Shown here piece by piece: positions 33,672-43,170 of a stretch of 59,382 nucleotides of DNA; position 1 is the stretch's first letter; every line of letters starts with the position of its first letter. The translations under genes were made by a program, and so were the position numbers. This stretch comes from Endozoicomonas acroporae (lineage in GTDB: Bacteria > Pseudomonadota > Gammaproteobacteria > Pseudomonadales > Endozoicomonadaceae). The stretch lies in NCBI RefSeq assembly GCF_002864045.1, contig NZ_PJPV01000079.1:1-59382 (forward strand). Reading direction: 5' to 3'. The notes under the pieces are model-generated. The model ran no database searches and was not told the origin of the DNA. It saw only the letters and a program-made list of their open reading frames with translations.

Positions 33672-34706
33672 TTAAAACCTGTAAAGAGCATGGGCGTAGA
33701 ATTTGTGGTTATCCACTTTTTTACTGGCCCCTGCTTGTGCCGGATCATTGGTGGTTTCTTTCTCATGGGTATATTCATACTCAGCCTTGACCATCCAGTT
33801 TTCCCCGATATCGGTCTCATAGCCAATGGAAGTCTTGATAACATCCTTGAAGTAGTCCGGACGACTGCCCTTGGTGATGGTCTCATTCTCAGCAAAGCGT
33901 GTAGTCAGATAGACCAGGCCACCGTTGTCGATGCTGTAACGGATGGTGGGCTGGATGTAGGTTTCAGTGAATTTATCCGTCTGGAACACATAACCTGAAG
34001 GATCTGCACTCTCGTTGTCGTCTTTAACCTGGTGGAAGAGTTCCAGTTCAAACTGGAAATTGCCATAGTTGGTGTAAGGCTTGATCATGACGCTGTAACC
34101 AGCCTCATCCCGCTGCCCCCAGCTACCATTATCAAAGTTCAGGGTCAGGTACTCTGCCATAGCATAAAAACCGGCATTGTACTCGTTATTCCAGTACGTC
34201 AGATATGGCCGGAAAATTTGCTCCAGGGATTGCTTCTCGAGATGGTTTTCAGTTGCCGTTACCACTTCACTGGTGATGTACTCAGCCTCATAACCCAGAC
34301 CAGTACCCCAGCCACCACCCAGAGCAAATGGACGATCCAGCAATATAAGATGTTTCAGAGAGTCTTCATTTTGATAATAACCACTGGAATTTTTTTGTTC
34401 CCGGGTCATGGTCTTTAACGAGTAGTTTGCACGAAGACCAAGATCGTGGAAATTGAAGAATACGTTACCCACTTCATTGGTGGTGATTTTTTCTTTTATT
34501 TCACCATTCCCCCAGTCATCAGTGGTTTTGGTTTCATACTCAATTGAAGAACCAAAATGACCGGAAAAACTCATGCCAGAATCAGCAGCTGAGCTATTTT
34601 CCTCTTTATCTGCCTGGCGGAGAAAATCGGTAAATTCATCTGCTGAAGCGGCACCCGATACACCAACAATATTGGCAATCAAAAATGGTAGTATTTTTTT
34701 CCTCAT
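33672..34706 (-). CDS. OmpG-like monomeric porin
   Basis: A 344-residue protein. The signal peptide MRKKILPFLIANIVGVSGAA ends SADE. The mature protein is built of alternating beta-strands with charged loops (SFSGHFGSSIEYETKT, GTGLGYEAEYITSEVV, GENWMVKAEYEYTHEKET) and ends in Tyr-Arg-Phe, the outer-membrane terminal aromatic. The resemblance is to the OmpG/KdgM-type oligosaccharide channels. OmpG-like porins in maltodextrin loci take up larger dextrins or cyclodextrins. It is first in the operon with lpxD, the lipoprotein and malK2, and is divergent from malE2. Confidence 0.8.
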   Translation of the reverse strand: MRKKILPFLIANIVGVSGAASADEFTDFLRQADKEENSSAADSGMSFSGHFGSSIEYETKTTDDWGNGEIKEKITTNEVGNVFFNFHDLGLRANYSLKTMTREQKNSSGYYQNEDSLKHLILLDRPFALGGGWGTGLGYEAEYITSEVVTATENHLEKQSLEQIFRPYLTYWNNEYNAGFYAMAEYLTLNFDNGSWGQRDEAGYSVMIKPYTNYGNFQFELELFHQVKDDNESADPSGYVFQTDKFTETYIQPTIRYSIDNGGLVYLTTRFAENETITKGSRPDYFKDVIKTSIGYETDIGENWMVKAEYEYTHEKETTNDPAQAGASKKVDNHKFYAHALYRF

Positions 34707-35136
34707 CCGTAATCCCCAAAAACTAATCTGGTAATCATTTAATTGGAGTAGTACAACCCTGTAACAACCAGATTCGAACAGAAAAAACTGGTCGTCTCTC
34801 CGCTTAAATACAAAAATTCAAACAACTGCAAAAAATCCGGAGATCAACAACAAGAAGCCATTTAGAAACAGGCTACTGGCTAAATACCTGGATCGTGACA
34901 CTATTTGTTCAGCAATGTGTTTTCGTGGCGAGATTAAACGCTTGCAAATCAACTTTTACAATACCGCATCACTGACATAGATCAATTTAATCATCTTTTT
35001 TAAACAAAAAACATTCACAAACAAAATCAGAGATCATTTGATCAATAAAACATTGCACGTTTTCATGTTTTGATAAAGAATGCAGTATTCCATCATGTAC
35101 TACCATAATCTGAATTATGATTTAGCGGCCAACAGT
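34707..35136. promoter_or_regulatory. Divergent promoter region ompG-like / malE2
   Basis: No gene. ATTAAACGCTTGCAAAT at 34933-34949 is a weak LacI-type site centred on CG. The region is AT-rich, fitting two divergent promoters. Confidence 0.45.
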
Positions 35137-36369
35137 ATGAAACCCATCTATAAGAATCTGGCATTTGCCCTCTCGTTACTCTCTGCCAGTACTGCATACG
35201 CGGAACAGCTTATCCCTGAAAAAAACGCACAACTGCTCATCTGGACCGATGAGCTGGCCATGGATTATATGGACTATGCCACCGAGGCGTTTAACGAAAC
35301 CTTTGGCTACGATGTTCAGTTCCGGTTCCGACAACTGGCGCCAATGAACAGCGCCGGACGCCTGATTCAGGACGGTGGCACCGCCCGGGTTGCTGATGTC
35401 GCCGAGATTGAACACGATATGCTGGGCAAATTAGTCGTCAGTGGCGCGGTTATGGAAAACCTGGTCAGTGCTGATCGTGTTGATAAAGAGTTTATTGCCA
35501 GCGCTGCCTCAGCAGCCAAAGCCGATGGCAAAGGCTATGGTTTTCCCGTCAGCTATGCAACAACTGCCCTGTTCTATAACAAAGACATCCTGGCCGAGGC
35601 ACCAGAGACCTTTGAAGATTTGATTGCGTTCTCCACAACATTTAACAATCGAACTGAAAACCGTTATGCCCTGCTGTGGGATGTACAAAATTACTATGAA
35701 TCCCGAATGTTTATGTCCCTGTATGGCGGCTATGAATTTGGCCAGGCAGGGTCTGATGCAGATGATATCGGGGTGAATTCCGAAGCGACCAAACGCGGCC
35801 TTGCCGCCATGCTTAAATTGAAAACAGCCAATGACTCAAACCCTGTGGATATGCGCAACACCCAGGTGCGTCGAGGCCTGTTCACTGAAGGTAAAGTTGC
35901 CGCCATTGTTGACGGTCCATGGGCAACAAAAAGCCACCTGGAATCGGGAGTTAACGTTGGCGTCGTGGCGATGCCAACACTGGAAGGAAAGCATCCGCGC
36001 ACATTCTCCACAGTAAGGCTGGCAGTTGTCTCCTCTTACACAGAGTACCCCGTTGCCGCACAACTGTTTGCTGACTTTCTGGCGTCAGAAGCCATGCTGA
36101 AAAAACGGTTCGAGATGACCAAATCCATCCCGCCACTGAATCACCTGATGGCAGAAATCGCCAACAGTGCAACGGCTGATGAAGCAACCAAAGCCTTTAT
36201 TGCCCAGGGTTTTTATGCCGATGCCATGCCCTCCATTCCGGAAATGGGCTATGTCTGGTCACCCATGGCTAACGCCATTACCGCCAGCTGGGTCAATGGC
36301 GAAACACCGGAAAAATCATTGGATAACGCCTTAATGGTGATCAAAGAGCAGATTGCTTTCCAGGAATAA
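35137..36369 (+). CDS. Maltodextrin/cyclodextrin-binding protein, MalE-like (second set)
   Basis: About 410 residues from ATG 35137, chosen because MKPIYKNLAFALSLLSASTA ending YAE is a normal signal peptide. Starts at 35080 or 35095 would add a non-signal extension, though no start has a strong ribosome binding site. Family features: LLIWTDELAMDYMDY, GFPVSYATTALFYNKDIL, IVDGPWATKSHLESG and SIPEMGYVWSPMANAI. It is distant from the MalE at 23612, so its preferred substrate probably differs. The cyclomaltodextrinase downstream points to cyclic or longer dextrins. Confidence 0.9.
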   Translation: MKPIYKNLAFALSLLSASTAYAEQLIPEKNAQLLIWTDELAMDYMDYATEAFNETFGYDVQFRFRQLAPMNSAGRLIQDGGTARVADVAEIEHDMLGKLVVSGAVMENLVSADRVDKEFIASAASAAKADGKGYGFPVSYATTALFYNKDILAEAPETFEDLIAFSTTFNNRTENRYALLWDVQNYYESRMFMSLYGGYEFGQAGSDADDIGVNSEATKRGLAAMLKLKTANDSNPVDMRNTQVRRGLFTEGKVAAIVDGPWATKSHLESGVNVGVVAMPTLEGKHPRTFSTVRLAVVSSYTEYPVAAQLFADFLASEAMLKKRFEMTKSIPPLNHLMAEIANSATADEATKAFIAQGFYADAMPSIPEMGYVWSPMANAITASWVNGETPEKSLDNALMVIKEQIAFQE

Positions 36370-36478
36370 CAAACACCCCACCCTGACCAGGGACGTTATT
36401 TCGGAATAACTCCCGGGCATGGTGGGATTAACGACATCATTATTGACGGCAACTGATTAATACTGTTTAGGAGGGGCT

Positions 36479-37774
36479 ATGGATACAGCCATGGATCAGC
36501 CCAGGGTGGCTAACAAGCTGCCACCTCTGTCGGTTTTTCTGATGGGGGGGACCCAGCTGTTAAACCAACATTATATAAAAGGGTGTTTCTATCTTTCAGT
36601 GCAGATACTGTTGGTACTTTTTGCTGCTGATTTACTGACAGCCCTGGAAGGCTTCATCACCCTCGGTGATACCGCACAACATCGCGTGGGTTTCAAAATT
36701 ATCCACGGCGACCACTCTATTCATATGCTGGTTGAAGGGGTACTTGCCATCTTTCTGACCGTGGCGTTTCTTGCTGCGTACCTGCTGAACATTAAAGATG
36801 CCGTTAACATTACCCCCTGCACCATCGGCTTAAAACAGCAGTTGCGGGCCTTTTATGATGAGCACTTCGCCCTCATCATGTTAACCCCGGCAGGGATTGC
36901 TGCACTGGCATTCATTATTTTGCCCATACTGATTACCGTACTGGTTTCTCTCACCAACTACGCAGCGCCAGCACATATTCCACCAAAAAATCTGGTGGAC
37001 TGGGTTGGGTTTAGAAATTTCCTGTCCCTGTTTGAACTGAAAATCTGGTCAAGCACTTTGCTCGGTGTTGGCAGCTGGACGGTGATATGGGCGGTCTGCT
37101 CTACGATATTCACCTTTGGCTTTGGCTTTGTTCTGGCGCTTGCCCTGGCGAATCGGGACATTGCCGGTAAAAAGGTATGGCGCGTTATATTCATGCTGCC
37201 TTACGCCATTCCGGCATTTGTCAGCCTGTTGATCTTCCGCCTGCTGTTAAACGGCATTGGTCCGGTAAACTCAATCATTAATGGTTTTGGCATTGAGTCC
37301 ATTCCTTTTTTATCGGACCCCGTGCTGGCGAAAGTGACGGTCATTGCCATCGGTGTCTGGGCCGGAGCCCCCTACTTTATGCTCCTGATTGCCGGTGCCC
37401 TGACCAATATTCCCAAAGAACTCTATGAAGCCAGTGAAGTTGATGGTGCCAGCCGGTTCCAGCAGTTCAAAGAGATTACCCTGCCCATGATCCTGCATCA
37501 GGTAGCCCCTTCGCTGGTCATGACCTTTGCGTTCAACTTCAACAATTTCGGTGCGGTTTATCTGTTGACGGAGGGTGGCCCCATTAATCCGGAATATCGC
37601 TTTGCCGGCCACACCGATATTCTCATTACCTGGATTTACAAGCTGACCCTGGACTTCCAGCAGTACAATATCGCTGCCGTGGTTTCCATCATCATCTTCC
37701 TGTTCTTGTCACTGATTGCCATTTGGCAGTTTAGAAGGATGAACTCCTTCAAGACCGATGCGAGTATGCGGTAA
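36479..37774 (+). CDS. Sugar ABC permease, MalF-like (second set)
   Basis: A 431-residue protein with about eight membrane segments. It lacks the long periplasmic P2 loop of the other MalF, like MalF/GanP proteins of dextrin, cyclodextrin and galactan importers. The EAA loop is YEASEVDGASRFQQFKEITL. The start ATG 36479 follows TTAGGAGGGGCT, a strong ribosome binding site. It is coupled to the next gene (TAATG). Confidence 0.9.
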   Translation: MDTAMDQPRVANKLPPLSVFLMGGTQLLNQHYIKGCFYLSVQILLVLFAADLLTALEGFITLGDTAQHRVGFKIIHGDHSIHMLVEGVLAIFLTVAFLAAYLLNIKDAVNITPCTIGLKQQLRAFYDEHFALIMLTPAGIAALAFIILPILITVLVSLTNYAAPAHIPPKNLVDWVGFRNFLSLFELKIWSSTLLGVGSWTVIWAVCSTIFTFGFGFVLALALANRDIAGKKVWRVIFMLPYAIPAFVSLLIFRLLLNGIGPVNSIINGFGIESIPFLSDPVLAKVTVIAIGVWAGAPYFMLLIAGALTNIPKELYEASEVDGASRFQQFKEITLPMILHQVAPSLVMTFAFNFNNFGAVYLLTEGGPINPEYRFAGHTDILITWIYKLTLDFQQYNIAAVVSIIIFLFLSLIAIWQFRRMNSFKTDASMR

Positions 37775-38607
37775 TGAACAAACTGATGCATAAAGCCGGT
37801 GTTTTCGCCGTATACCTGTTGCTGGCCATCAACGCTATCCTGGTGCTTGGACCCATTGCCTGGACCGTGATGGCGTCGTTCAAGCCGGGGGTAAACCTGT
37901 TTAGCAGTTCGTTTACCGACTTTTCCTTTACCCTGGATCACTACCGGGCCCTGTTTACCGATACCCCATATCTGCAATGGTATGCCAACACTTTTGTCCT
38001 GGCCTTCAGCAATATGGCCATCTCCCTCATTGTGGTGACGATGACGGCGTTTATCTTCTCCCGCTACCGGTTCAAGGGAAAACGCAATGTCATGATGGGG
38101 ATTCTGGTGATCCAGATGTTCCCGGCGTTCCTCTCTATCACCGCGATTTATGTATTGCTGTCCAAGCTGAACCTGATCGACACCTTTACCGGACTGCTGT
38201 TTGTCTACGTCACCGGCTCATTACCCTTTATGACCTGGCTGGTGAAGGGCTATTTTGACGCGATCCCGACGTCCCTGGATGAGGCGGCCAAAATAGACGG
38301 CGCCGGTCATTTGACCATTTTCTTTGAAATTATTTTGCCATTGGCCAAACCGATCCTGGTCTTTGTCGGGCTGACCTCATTCACAGCCCCCTGGATGGAC
38401 TTTATTCTGCCCACACTGATTCTGCGCAGCGAAGAAAAAATGACGCTGGCCGTGGGTATTTTCCAATGGATCGCCTCTAACTCCGCAGAAAATTATACCC
38501 TGTTTTCGGCCGGTGCACTGTTAGTGGCCATTCCTATCACCCTGTTGTTTGTCGCCACCCAGAAGCACATTACTGTTGGCCTGGTCAGTGGCGCGGTTAA
38601 GGAGTAA
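37774..38607 (+). CDS. Sugar ABC permease, MalG-like (second set)
   Basis: A 277-residue protein with six membrane segments. The EAA loop is LDEAAKIDGAGHLTIFFEII followed by LPLAKP. The start overlaps the malF2 stop by one base. The next gene begins nine bases after its stop. MalK2 (30891-32021) is the likely ATPase, since no ATPase gene lies in this operon. Confidence 0.92.
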   Translation: MNKLMHKAGVFAVYLLLAINAILVLGPIAWTVMASFKPGVNLFSSSFTDFSFTLDHYRALFTDTPYLQWYANTFVLAFSNMAISLIVVTMTAFIFSRYRFKGKRNVMMGILVIQMFPAFLSITAIYVLLSKLNLIDTFTGLLFVYVTGSLPFMTWLVKGYFDAIPTSLDEAAKIDGAGHLTIFFEIILPLAKPILVFVGLTSFTAPWMDFILPTLILRSEEKMTLAVGIFQWIASNSAENYTLFSAGALLVAIPITLLFVATQKHITVGLVSGAVKE

Positions 38608-38616
38608 CCCCTGAAA

Positions 38617-40398
38617 ATGATTACCTTGAGTGCTCTGGTCCATAACCCGAAAAGCGCCATGTGCTACGCCCGCGATAATAGCACCCTGCATGTTCGCCTG
38701 CGTTCAGCCAAGGATGAAATCGAAAAAGTGACCCTCTGGATCGGTGACCCCTATGAGTGGGCAGTCGGTGGCCTGGACGGCGGTAACCTTGGAGGCAGCG
38801 ATGCCCACGGCTGGACCGGCGGACGTGAAATCCCCATGACCATCGAGGCCGAAACGCAACATCAAACCTGCTGGCTGGCTGAGTTCACCCCACCCAAGCG
38901 TCGGGCACGCTACGGCTTTATTCTGCACTCGAAAGGCACTGGCCAGAAGATACTGTTTGGCGAGCGAAAAAGTGTTGATATTACCGATGCCAAAGTAGCA
39001 GAAGTGGAGCTGAGTAATCTCAGTAATTTCTTCTGCTTCCCCTATATCAACCCCCGTGATGTCCTGGCAACGCCGGAATGGGTACAGAAAACCGTCTGGT
39101 ATCATATTTTTCCGGACCGTTTTGCCAATGGCCGACCTGAGATATCCCCCGCTGGTACGATGCCCTGGGGCACAGAACCGACGCAGGATAACTTTATGGG
39201 CGGGGATCTCTGGGGGGTAATCGATAAACTGGATTACCTTCAGGACCTGGGCATCAATGGCTTATATTTCTGCCCGGTGTTCACCGCCAATGCCAGTCAT
39301 CGTTATGACACAGTAGACTACTTCAATGTTGACCCTTCCCTGGGCGGCAATGAAGCTTTTAGCCTATTGGTAAAAGAGGCTCACCAACGTGGCATGAAAG
39401 TGATGCTTGATGCCGTGTTTAACCATGTGGGTGATCAGCACCCCTTGTGGCTGGATGTAGTCGCCAATGGCAAGGCATCGCCCTACCACGACTGGTTCTG
39501 GATTCGCGAGTTCCCGGTGTATGAAGACAAGCCCCGTGAACAGTGGGACTACCAGAACCTGCGTTATGAAACCTTTGGCAATGTGGCATCCATGCCCAAA
39601 CTGAACACCGAGAACGAGCAGTGTCGTGCTTACTTGCTGGACGTAGCCAGACGCTGGGTTGAAGATTTTGATATTGATGGCTGGCGGTTGGATGTGGGTA
39701 ATGAAATTGACCATGACTTCTGGCGTGATTTCCGTAAGGTGGTTAAATCAATCAAACCTGACTGCTATATTCTCGGGGAAATCTGGCACGACGCCTCGGC
39801 CTGGCTCGGTGGTGACCAGTATGATTCGGTAATGAACTATCCGATGACCCAGGCAGTGCTGGACTTTTTTGCCCTGGATCTGAGTAACAAGCAGGACTTT
39901 ATCTGGGATGTGAACCGTTCCTACTGCGCATACTCTCACACCGCCAACCAGGCGATGTTCAACCTGCTGGATAGCCACGACACTTCTCGTATTTTAAGTT
40001 TGTGTGGGGAGAATAAAGCAAGAGCCAGGCTGGCCTACCTGTTTATGTTTACCCAGGTGGGTACGCCCTGCATTTATTATGGCGGTGAAGTTGCCCTCAG
40101 TGGCGGGCGGGGAATGGGCAGCGAAGCCAATCGCCGTTGTATGGTTTGGGAAGAAGAAAAGCAGGACCTTGAGTTCAGACAATTTATCCAGGAGTTGATT
40201 GTCCTGCGCAAAAGTGAGCCTGATTTCAATATTCCGACCGTGCATTGGCTTGATGTTGACAGTGATCATTGTATTGCCTATCAACGTGGCCAGTGGCAAA
40301 TCGTGATGAATAACTCTGCCGTTGCCCAATCGGTCAACCTGCAAGGTGAGACTGTCCAGCTTGCCCCCTATGGCTACAGGATGAGCAAGAGTCAATAA
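38617..40398 (+). CDS. Cyclomaltodextrinase / neopullulanase-type GH13
   Basis: A 593-residue protein without signal peptide, hence cytoplasmic. An N-terminal domain of ~120 residues (CBM34-type) precedes the barrel, as in GH13 subfamily 20 enzymes. Catalytic motifs: DAVFNHVGDQHPLW, DIDGWRLDVGNEIDHDFW (nucleophile), YILGEIWHDASAW (acid/base) and LLDSHDTSR. VWYHIFPDRFANG is a family hallmark. It would open cyclodextrins and cut dextrins brought in by the MalE2-F2-G2 importer, with which it is cotranscribed. Confidence 0.9.
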   Translation: MITLSALVHNPKSAMCYARDNSTLHVRLRSAKDEIEKVTLWIGDPYEWAVGGLDGGNLGGSDAHGWTGGREIPMTIEAETQHQTCWLAEFTPPKRRARYGFILHSKGTGQKILFGERKSVDITDAKVAEVELSNLSNFFCFPYINPRDVLATPEWVQKTVWYHIFPDRFANGRPEISPAGTMPWGTEPTQDNFMGGDLWGVIDKLDYLQDLGINGLYFCPVFTANASHRYDTVDYFNVDPSLGGNEAFSLLVKEAHQRGMKVMLDAVFNHVGDQHPLWLDVVANGKASPYHDWFWIREFPVYEDKPREQWDYQNLRYETFGNVASMPKLNTENEQCRAYLLDVARRWVEDFDIDGWRLDVGNEIDHDFWRDFRKVVKSIKPDCYILGEIWHDASAWLGGDQYDSVMNYPMTQAVLDFFALDLSNKQDFIWDVNRSYCAYSHTANQAMFNLLDSHDTSRILSLCGENKARARLAYLFMFTQVGTPCIYYGGEVALSGGRGMGSEANRRCMVWEEEKQDLEFRQFIQELIVLRKSEPDFNIPTVHWLDVDSDHCIAYQRGQWQIVMNNSAVAQSVNLQGETVQLAPYGYRMSKSQ

Positions 40399-40480
40399 AC
40401 AGACCAAAGCCTGCGCTCCTTAGGAATTGACCTGAAATAATTTCCACATTTCCAATGTTGGCCGGTAAAGAGAAAAACCT

Positions 40481-40566
40481 TGCCACGGAGACACGGAGGC
40501 ACGGAGGCACGGAGGCACGGAGAAAAGAAAAAATCTTTTCCTCTGTGACTCCGAGTCTCCGTGGCA
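40481..40566. repeat. Hairpin element with ACGGAGGC tandem repeats
   Basis: Arms TGCCACGGAGAC (40481) and GTCTCCGTGGCA (40566). Between them ACGGAGGC occurs three times in tandem, then GAGAAAAG pairs with CTTTTCCTC. It lies between the cyclomaltodextrinase gene and the TrmB-like gene. Confidence 0.75.
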
Positions 40567-40652
40567 AAAAGAGGAAGTTATTTCGCGACAAATCCTTAAT
40601 TGGGGCGCAGCTGGGTCAGGAAATTAACATTTTTAATGTATGGTTCTGCACG

Positions 40653-41453
40653 ATGAGCACTACAACAGATTTACAAAAATATAATGATATTGTTCAACGT
40701 TTGACGACTTTTGGTTTCAGTAAAACGGATGCACTGGTTTATCTTGATGTGCTGAAAAATGGTAGGACCAACGGTTATCAGATTGCCAAATCGTTAGGCA
40801 TGACCCGCTCAACCATTTATTCATCCATAGACAACCTGTACCTGCAAGGCTATCTCTACATGATTTCCGGCAGTGTAAAGGAGTATGAAGCTAAATCACC
40901 TGACGTGATTCTGGCGCAAATCCGGGAAAAAACCATTGACGATATTACAGTCCTGAAAAAGGAGCTGGCCGTTTTGTCCAAGTCGGAGGAGAAACCCTTT
41001 TTTTTCAATCTGTCAGGGTATGAGAGCCTGATACTGAAAATTAAAGAACTTATAAACGACAGTAAAAACGAGCTTTATATTAATACTGACTTTGATATCA
41101 CTCTGTTCCAGCGTGAACTGCAAGAGGCTATTATTCGAGGAGTCAGGGTAATTTGCTTTTCATTTAACCAGATGCACTCTCCGATTGAAGGCATTGAATT
41201 CTTTTCACGCTCCCATATTCCAGAGCACGACTTCCCCTCTACCCGGTTTATGCTGGTCCGCGACACATTGGAAACACTGGTGTTTTCCAACTTGACTACA
41301 GCTCAGGGAATCTACACCAATGAGAAAATTCTGGTAAAAATCATCTCCGAGCATATTCACAGCGATATCTATCTATCGGGATTATTCGGGGACAAGCCCC
41401 TTGACCTGGTGAACATCGCCATCAATACCAACCATGAACGACAGGCGCTGTAA
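40653..41453 (+). CDS. TrmB-family transcriptional regulator
   Basis: About 266 residues from ATG 40653; an upstream in-frame start would translate the repeat element and is rejected. The N-terminal winged helix-turn-helix (LTTFGFSKTDALVYLDVLKN, then NGYQIAKSLGMTRSTIYSSI) is followed by a helix-rich linker and a phospholipase-D-like C-terminal domain (ELYINTDFDITLFQ, RFMLVRDTLETLVFSN). TrmB proteins are best known as sugar-sensing regulators of maltose/trehalose transport in archaea. Here it sits inside a maltodextrin import operon, so local control of the second import set is likely. It would be a second regulator beside the LacI-type protein. Confidence 0.8.
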   Translation: MSTTTDLQKYNDIVQRLTTFGFSKTDALVYLDVLKNGRTNGYQIAKSLGMTRSTIYSSIDNLYLQGYLYMISGSVKEYEAKSPDVILAQIREKTIDDITVLKKELAVLSKSEEKPFFFNLSGYESLILKIKELINDSKNELYINTDFDITLFQRELQEAIIRGVRVICFSFNQMHSPIEGIEFFSRSHIPEHDFPSTRFMLVRDTLETLVFSNLTTAQGIYTNEKILVKIISEHIHSDIYLSGLFGDKPLDLVNIAINTNHERQAL

Positions 41454-41505
41454 GCTTCTTTGCCACTCCCTGTTATCTGCAATTTAATCACGAACCCAAC
41501 CCCCC

Positions 41506-43089
41506 ATGACTGAAATGACCAACCCTGTTTTACCCGGCAGCTTTCCTGATCCGTCCATTTGCCGCGTCGGTGATGATTTCTATATGGTTAACTCCTCGTT
41601 CGAGTATTTTCCGGGGCTGCCCATTCACCACAGCCGTGACCTGGTCAACTGGGAACTGATTGGTCACGCCCTGGATCGACCGGAACAGTGTCAGGGGCCG
41701 GTGTTTCTGACCGATGTACAGTCCGATGGCGGTATTCACGCACCGACTATTCGATATAAAGACGGTGTCTTTTATCTGATAACCACTAATGTCTATATGC
41801 CACCGGAGGCACCTGCAGATTTCAATCCCTGTGTGAATTTTATTCTGACAGCGACAAATCCTGCCGGTCCCTGGTCTGAGCCCAAAGTCATTAACGGCGC
41901 ACCAGGCATCGACCCTGATATTTTTTTCGACGATGACGGCAGGGTCTGGTACGTGGGAACCCATAGCCCAAGTGATCCAGCCTACCCCAGTGAAGGTGAA
42001 ATCTGGCTGCAAGAGCTAGACCTGGACTGTACATCCCTGATTGGCGAACGATACTTTCTCTGGCGTGGCACCGGCGGAGACTGGGTAGAAGGCCCTCATA
42101 TGTATAAATACCATGGTCGCTACTATTTAATGACAGCCGAAGGGGGAACGGGGTTTTACCATGCCGTGACGGTTGCCTGCAGTGACGCTATTACCGGACC
42201 GTATAGAAGTAATCCAAGAAACCCGATATTAACCTCACGTCACCTGACCCACAATTACTGGGTAAACAGCACCGGCCACGGTGACCTGGTTGAGCTGGCT
42301 GATGGCCGTTGGTATATGGTCTGCCTGGGGATTCGTAATGACATTGCCAGCCGTTCCAACATGGGCAGAGAAACCCATCTGCTTCCTGTCGTTTGGGAAG
42401 CAGAAAACCCAGACAACCGGGATATGCTCTGGCCAGTGTGTGCTCCCGATACCGGCAAAGTGGAAAAACACCTGCCGTTACCATTTCCAGGATCAAGTCA
42501 GCCTGGTAATGGCAACTTTTATGATGATTTTTCCGGTACGGCTCTGAAAAAAGAGTGGAGTTTTCGACGACTGCCAGAAGCCAGTCACTTTCAGATTATG
42601 CCAGAACAACAGCGCTTGAGAATCTGGCCGGGGCAACCTGTCCGGGAGCGTAGCCAATCCACCGTTATTGGCTTTCGACAATCACACAGTTATTTCAATT
42701 ATCAGGTCACCCTGCATATATCGGATACTATTGGCAGGAGTGAGATTGGTATAGGTATATTGCAAAAAGACAACCATCATCTGTTACTGGGTGTCTCGCA
42801 AAATGATAATGGTCTTGATTTAATCGTCAAACTCAATGATGTGGTGCTTGCATCAGCATCCATTGCTGACAAGACAACAGCGTTGGAATTATTCGTTCAT
42901 TGTGCTGAAACCGGGTACGACTGTGGTTATATAACCAATGGACAAAAAGTACCAGTGGCAACCAACATCCCGATTGATTCGATGTTATCCAGATACTACA
43001 CTGGTGGATTTTGCTGTCTTTATGGCGTCAATCCAGAGGGTACATCTGAAGTATTTGCAGACTTCTCAGAGGTTAAATTCCTGAATTAG
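41506..43089 (+). CDS. GH43 glycosidase (beta-xylosidase/arabinofuranosidase type)
   Basis: A 527-residue protein. The five-blade GH43 domain (1-~310) starts PVLPGSFPDPSICRVGDDFY with the general-base Asp, has PGIDPDIFFDDDGRVWYVGT with the modulating Asp, and EGPHMYKYHGRYYLMTAEGG with the acid Glu. A C-terminal concanavalin-like domain (~335-527) is typical of beta-xylosidase subfamilies. No signal peptide. It lies 52 bp after the TrmB-like gene and is probably cotranscribed. Its expected substrates (xylo- or arabino-oligosaccharides) do not fit the alpha-glucan theme, so either the operon handles mixed glycans or the specificity has drifted. Confidence 0.88.
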   Translation: MTEMTNPVLPGSFPDPSICRVGDDFYMVNSSFEYFPGLPIHHSRDLVNWELIGHALDRPEQCQGPVFLTDVQSDGGIHAPTIRYKDGVFYLITTNVYMPPEAPADFNPCVNFILTATNPAGPWSEPKVINGAPGIDPDIFFDDDGRVWYVGTHSPSDPAYPSEGEIWLQELDLDCTSLIGERYFLWRGTGGDWVEGPHMYKYHGRYYLMTAEGGTGFYHAVTVACSDAITGPYRSNPRNPILTSRHLTHNYWVNSTGHGDLVELADGRWYMVCLGIRNDIASRSNMGRETHLLPVVWEAENPDNRDMLWPVCAPDTGKVEKHLPLPFPGSSQPGNGNFYDDFSGTALKKEWSFRRLPEASHFQIMPEQQRLRIWPGQPVRERSQSTVIGFRQSHSYFNYQVTLHISDTIGRSEIGIGILQKDNHHLLLGVSQNDNGLDLIVKLNDVVLASASIADKTTALELFVHCAETGYDCGYITNGQKVPVATNIPIDSMLSRYYTGGFCCLYGVNPEGTSEVFADFSEVKFLN

Positions 43090-43170
43090 CCAGTTGGGCT
43101 GTTTGCGCCCACCACCATGATGTAATGTGACCATCGAGTGGAATCCGTTAGAAAGCCTGATGTGGTCGGT
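43090..43170 (+). pseudogene. Relic of a second glgB with large internal deletion
   Basis: CAGTTGGGCTGTTTGCGCCC (43091) matches glgB near 29322 (PVGLFAPT). GAGTGGAATCCGTTAGAAAG (43136) matches glgB near 30150 (EWNPAES). The order is as in glgB, but ~780 bp between them is collapsed to ~20 bp and the pieces are in different frames. It lies upstream of glgX, so an ancestral glgB-glgX pair is likely. Confidence 0.65.

Noticed and set aside
40481..40566. CRISPR-like repeat array
   Set aside because: Only three 8-bp units with no spacers; it is a hairpin repeat element.
40455..40652. Upstream start for the TrmB-like regulator
   Set aside because: It would translate the ACGGAGGC hairpin repeat; the protein family starts at about 40653.
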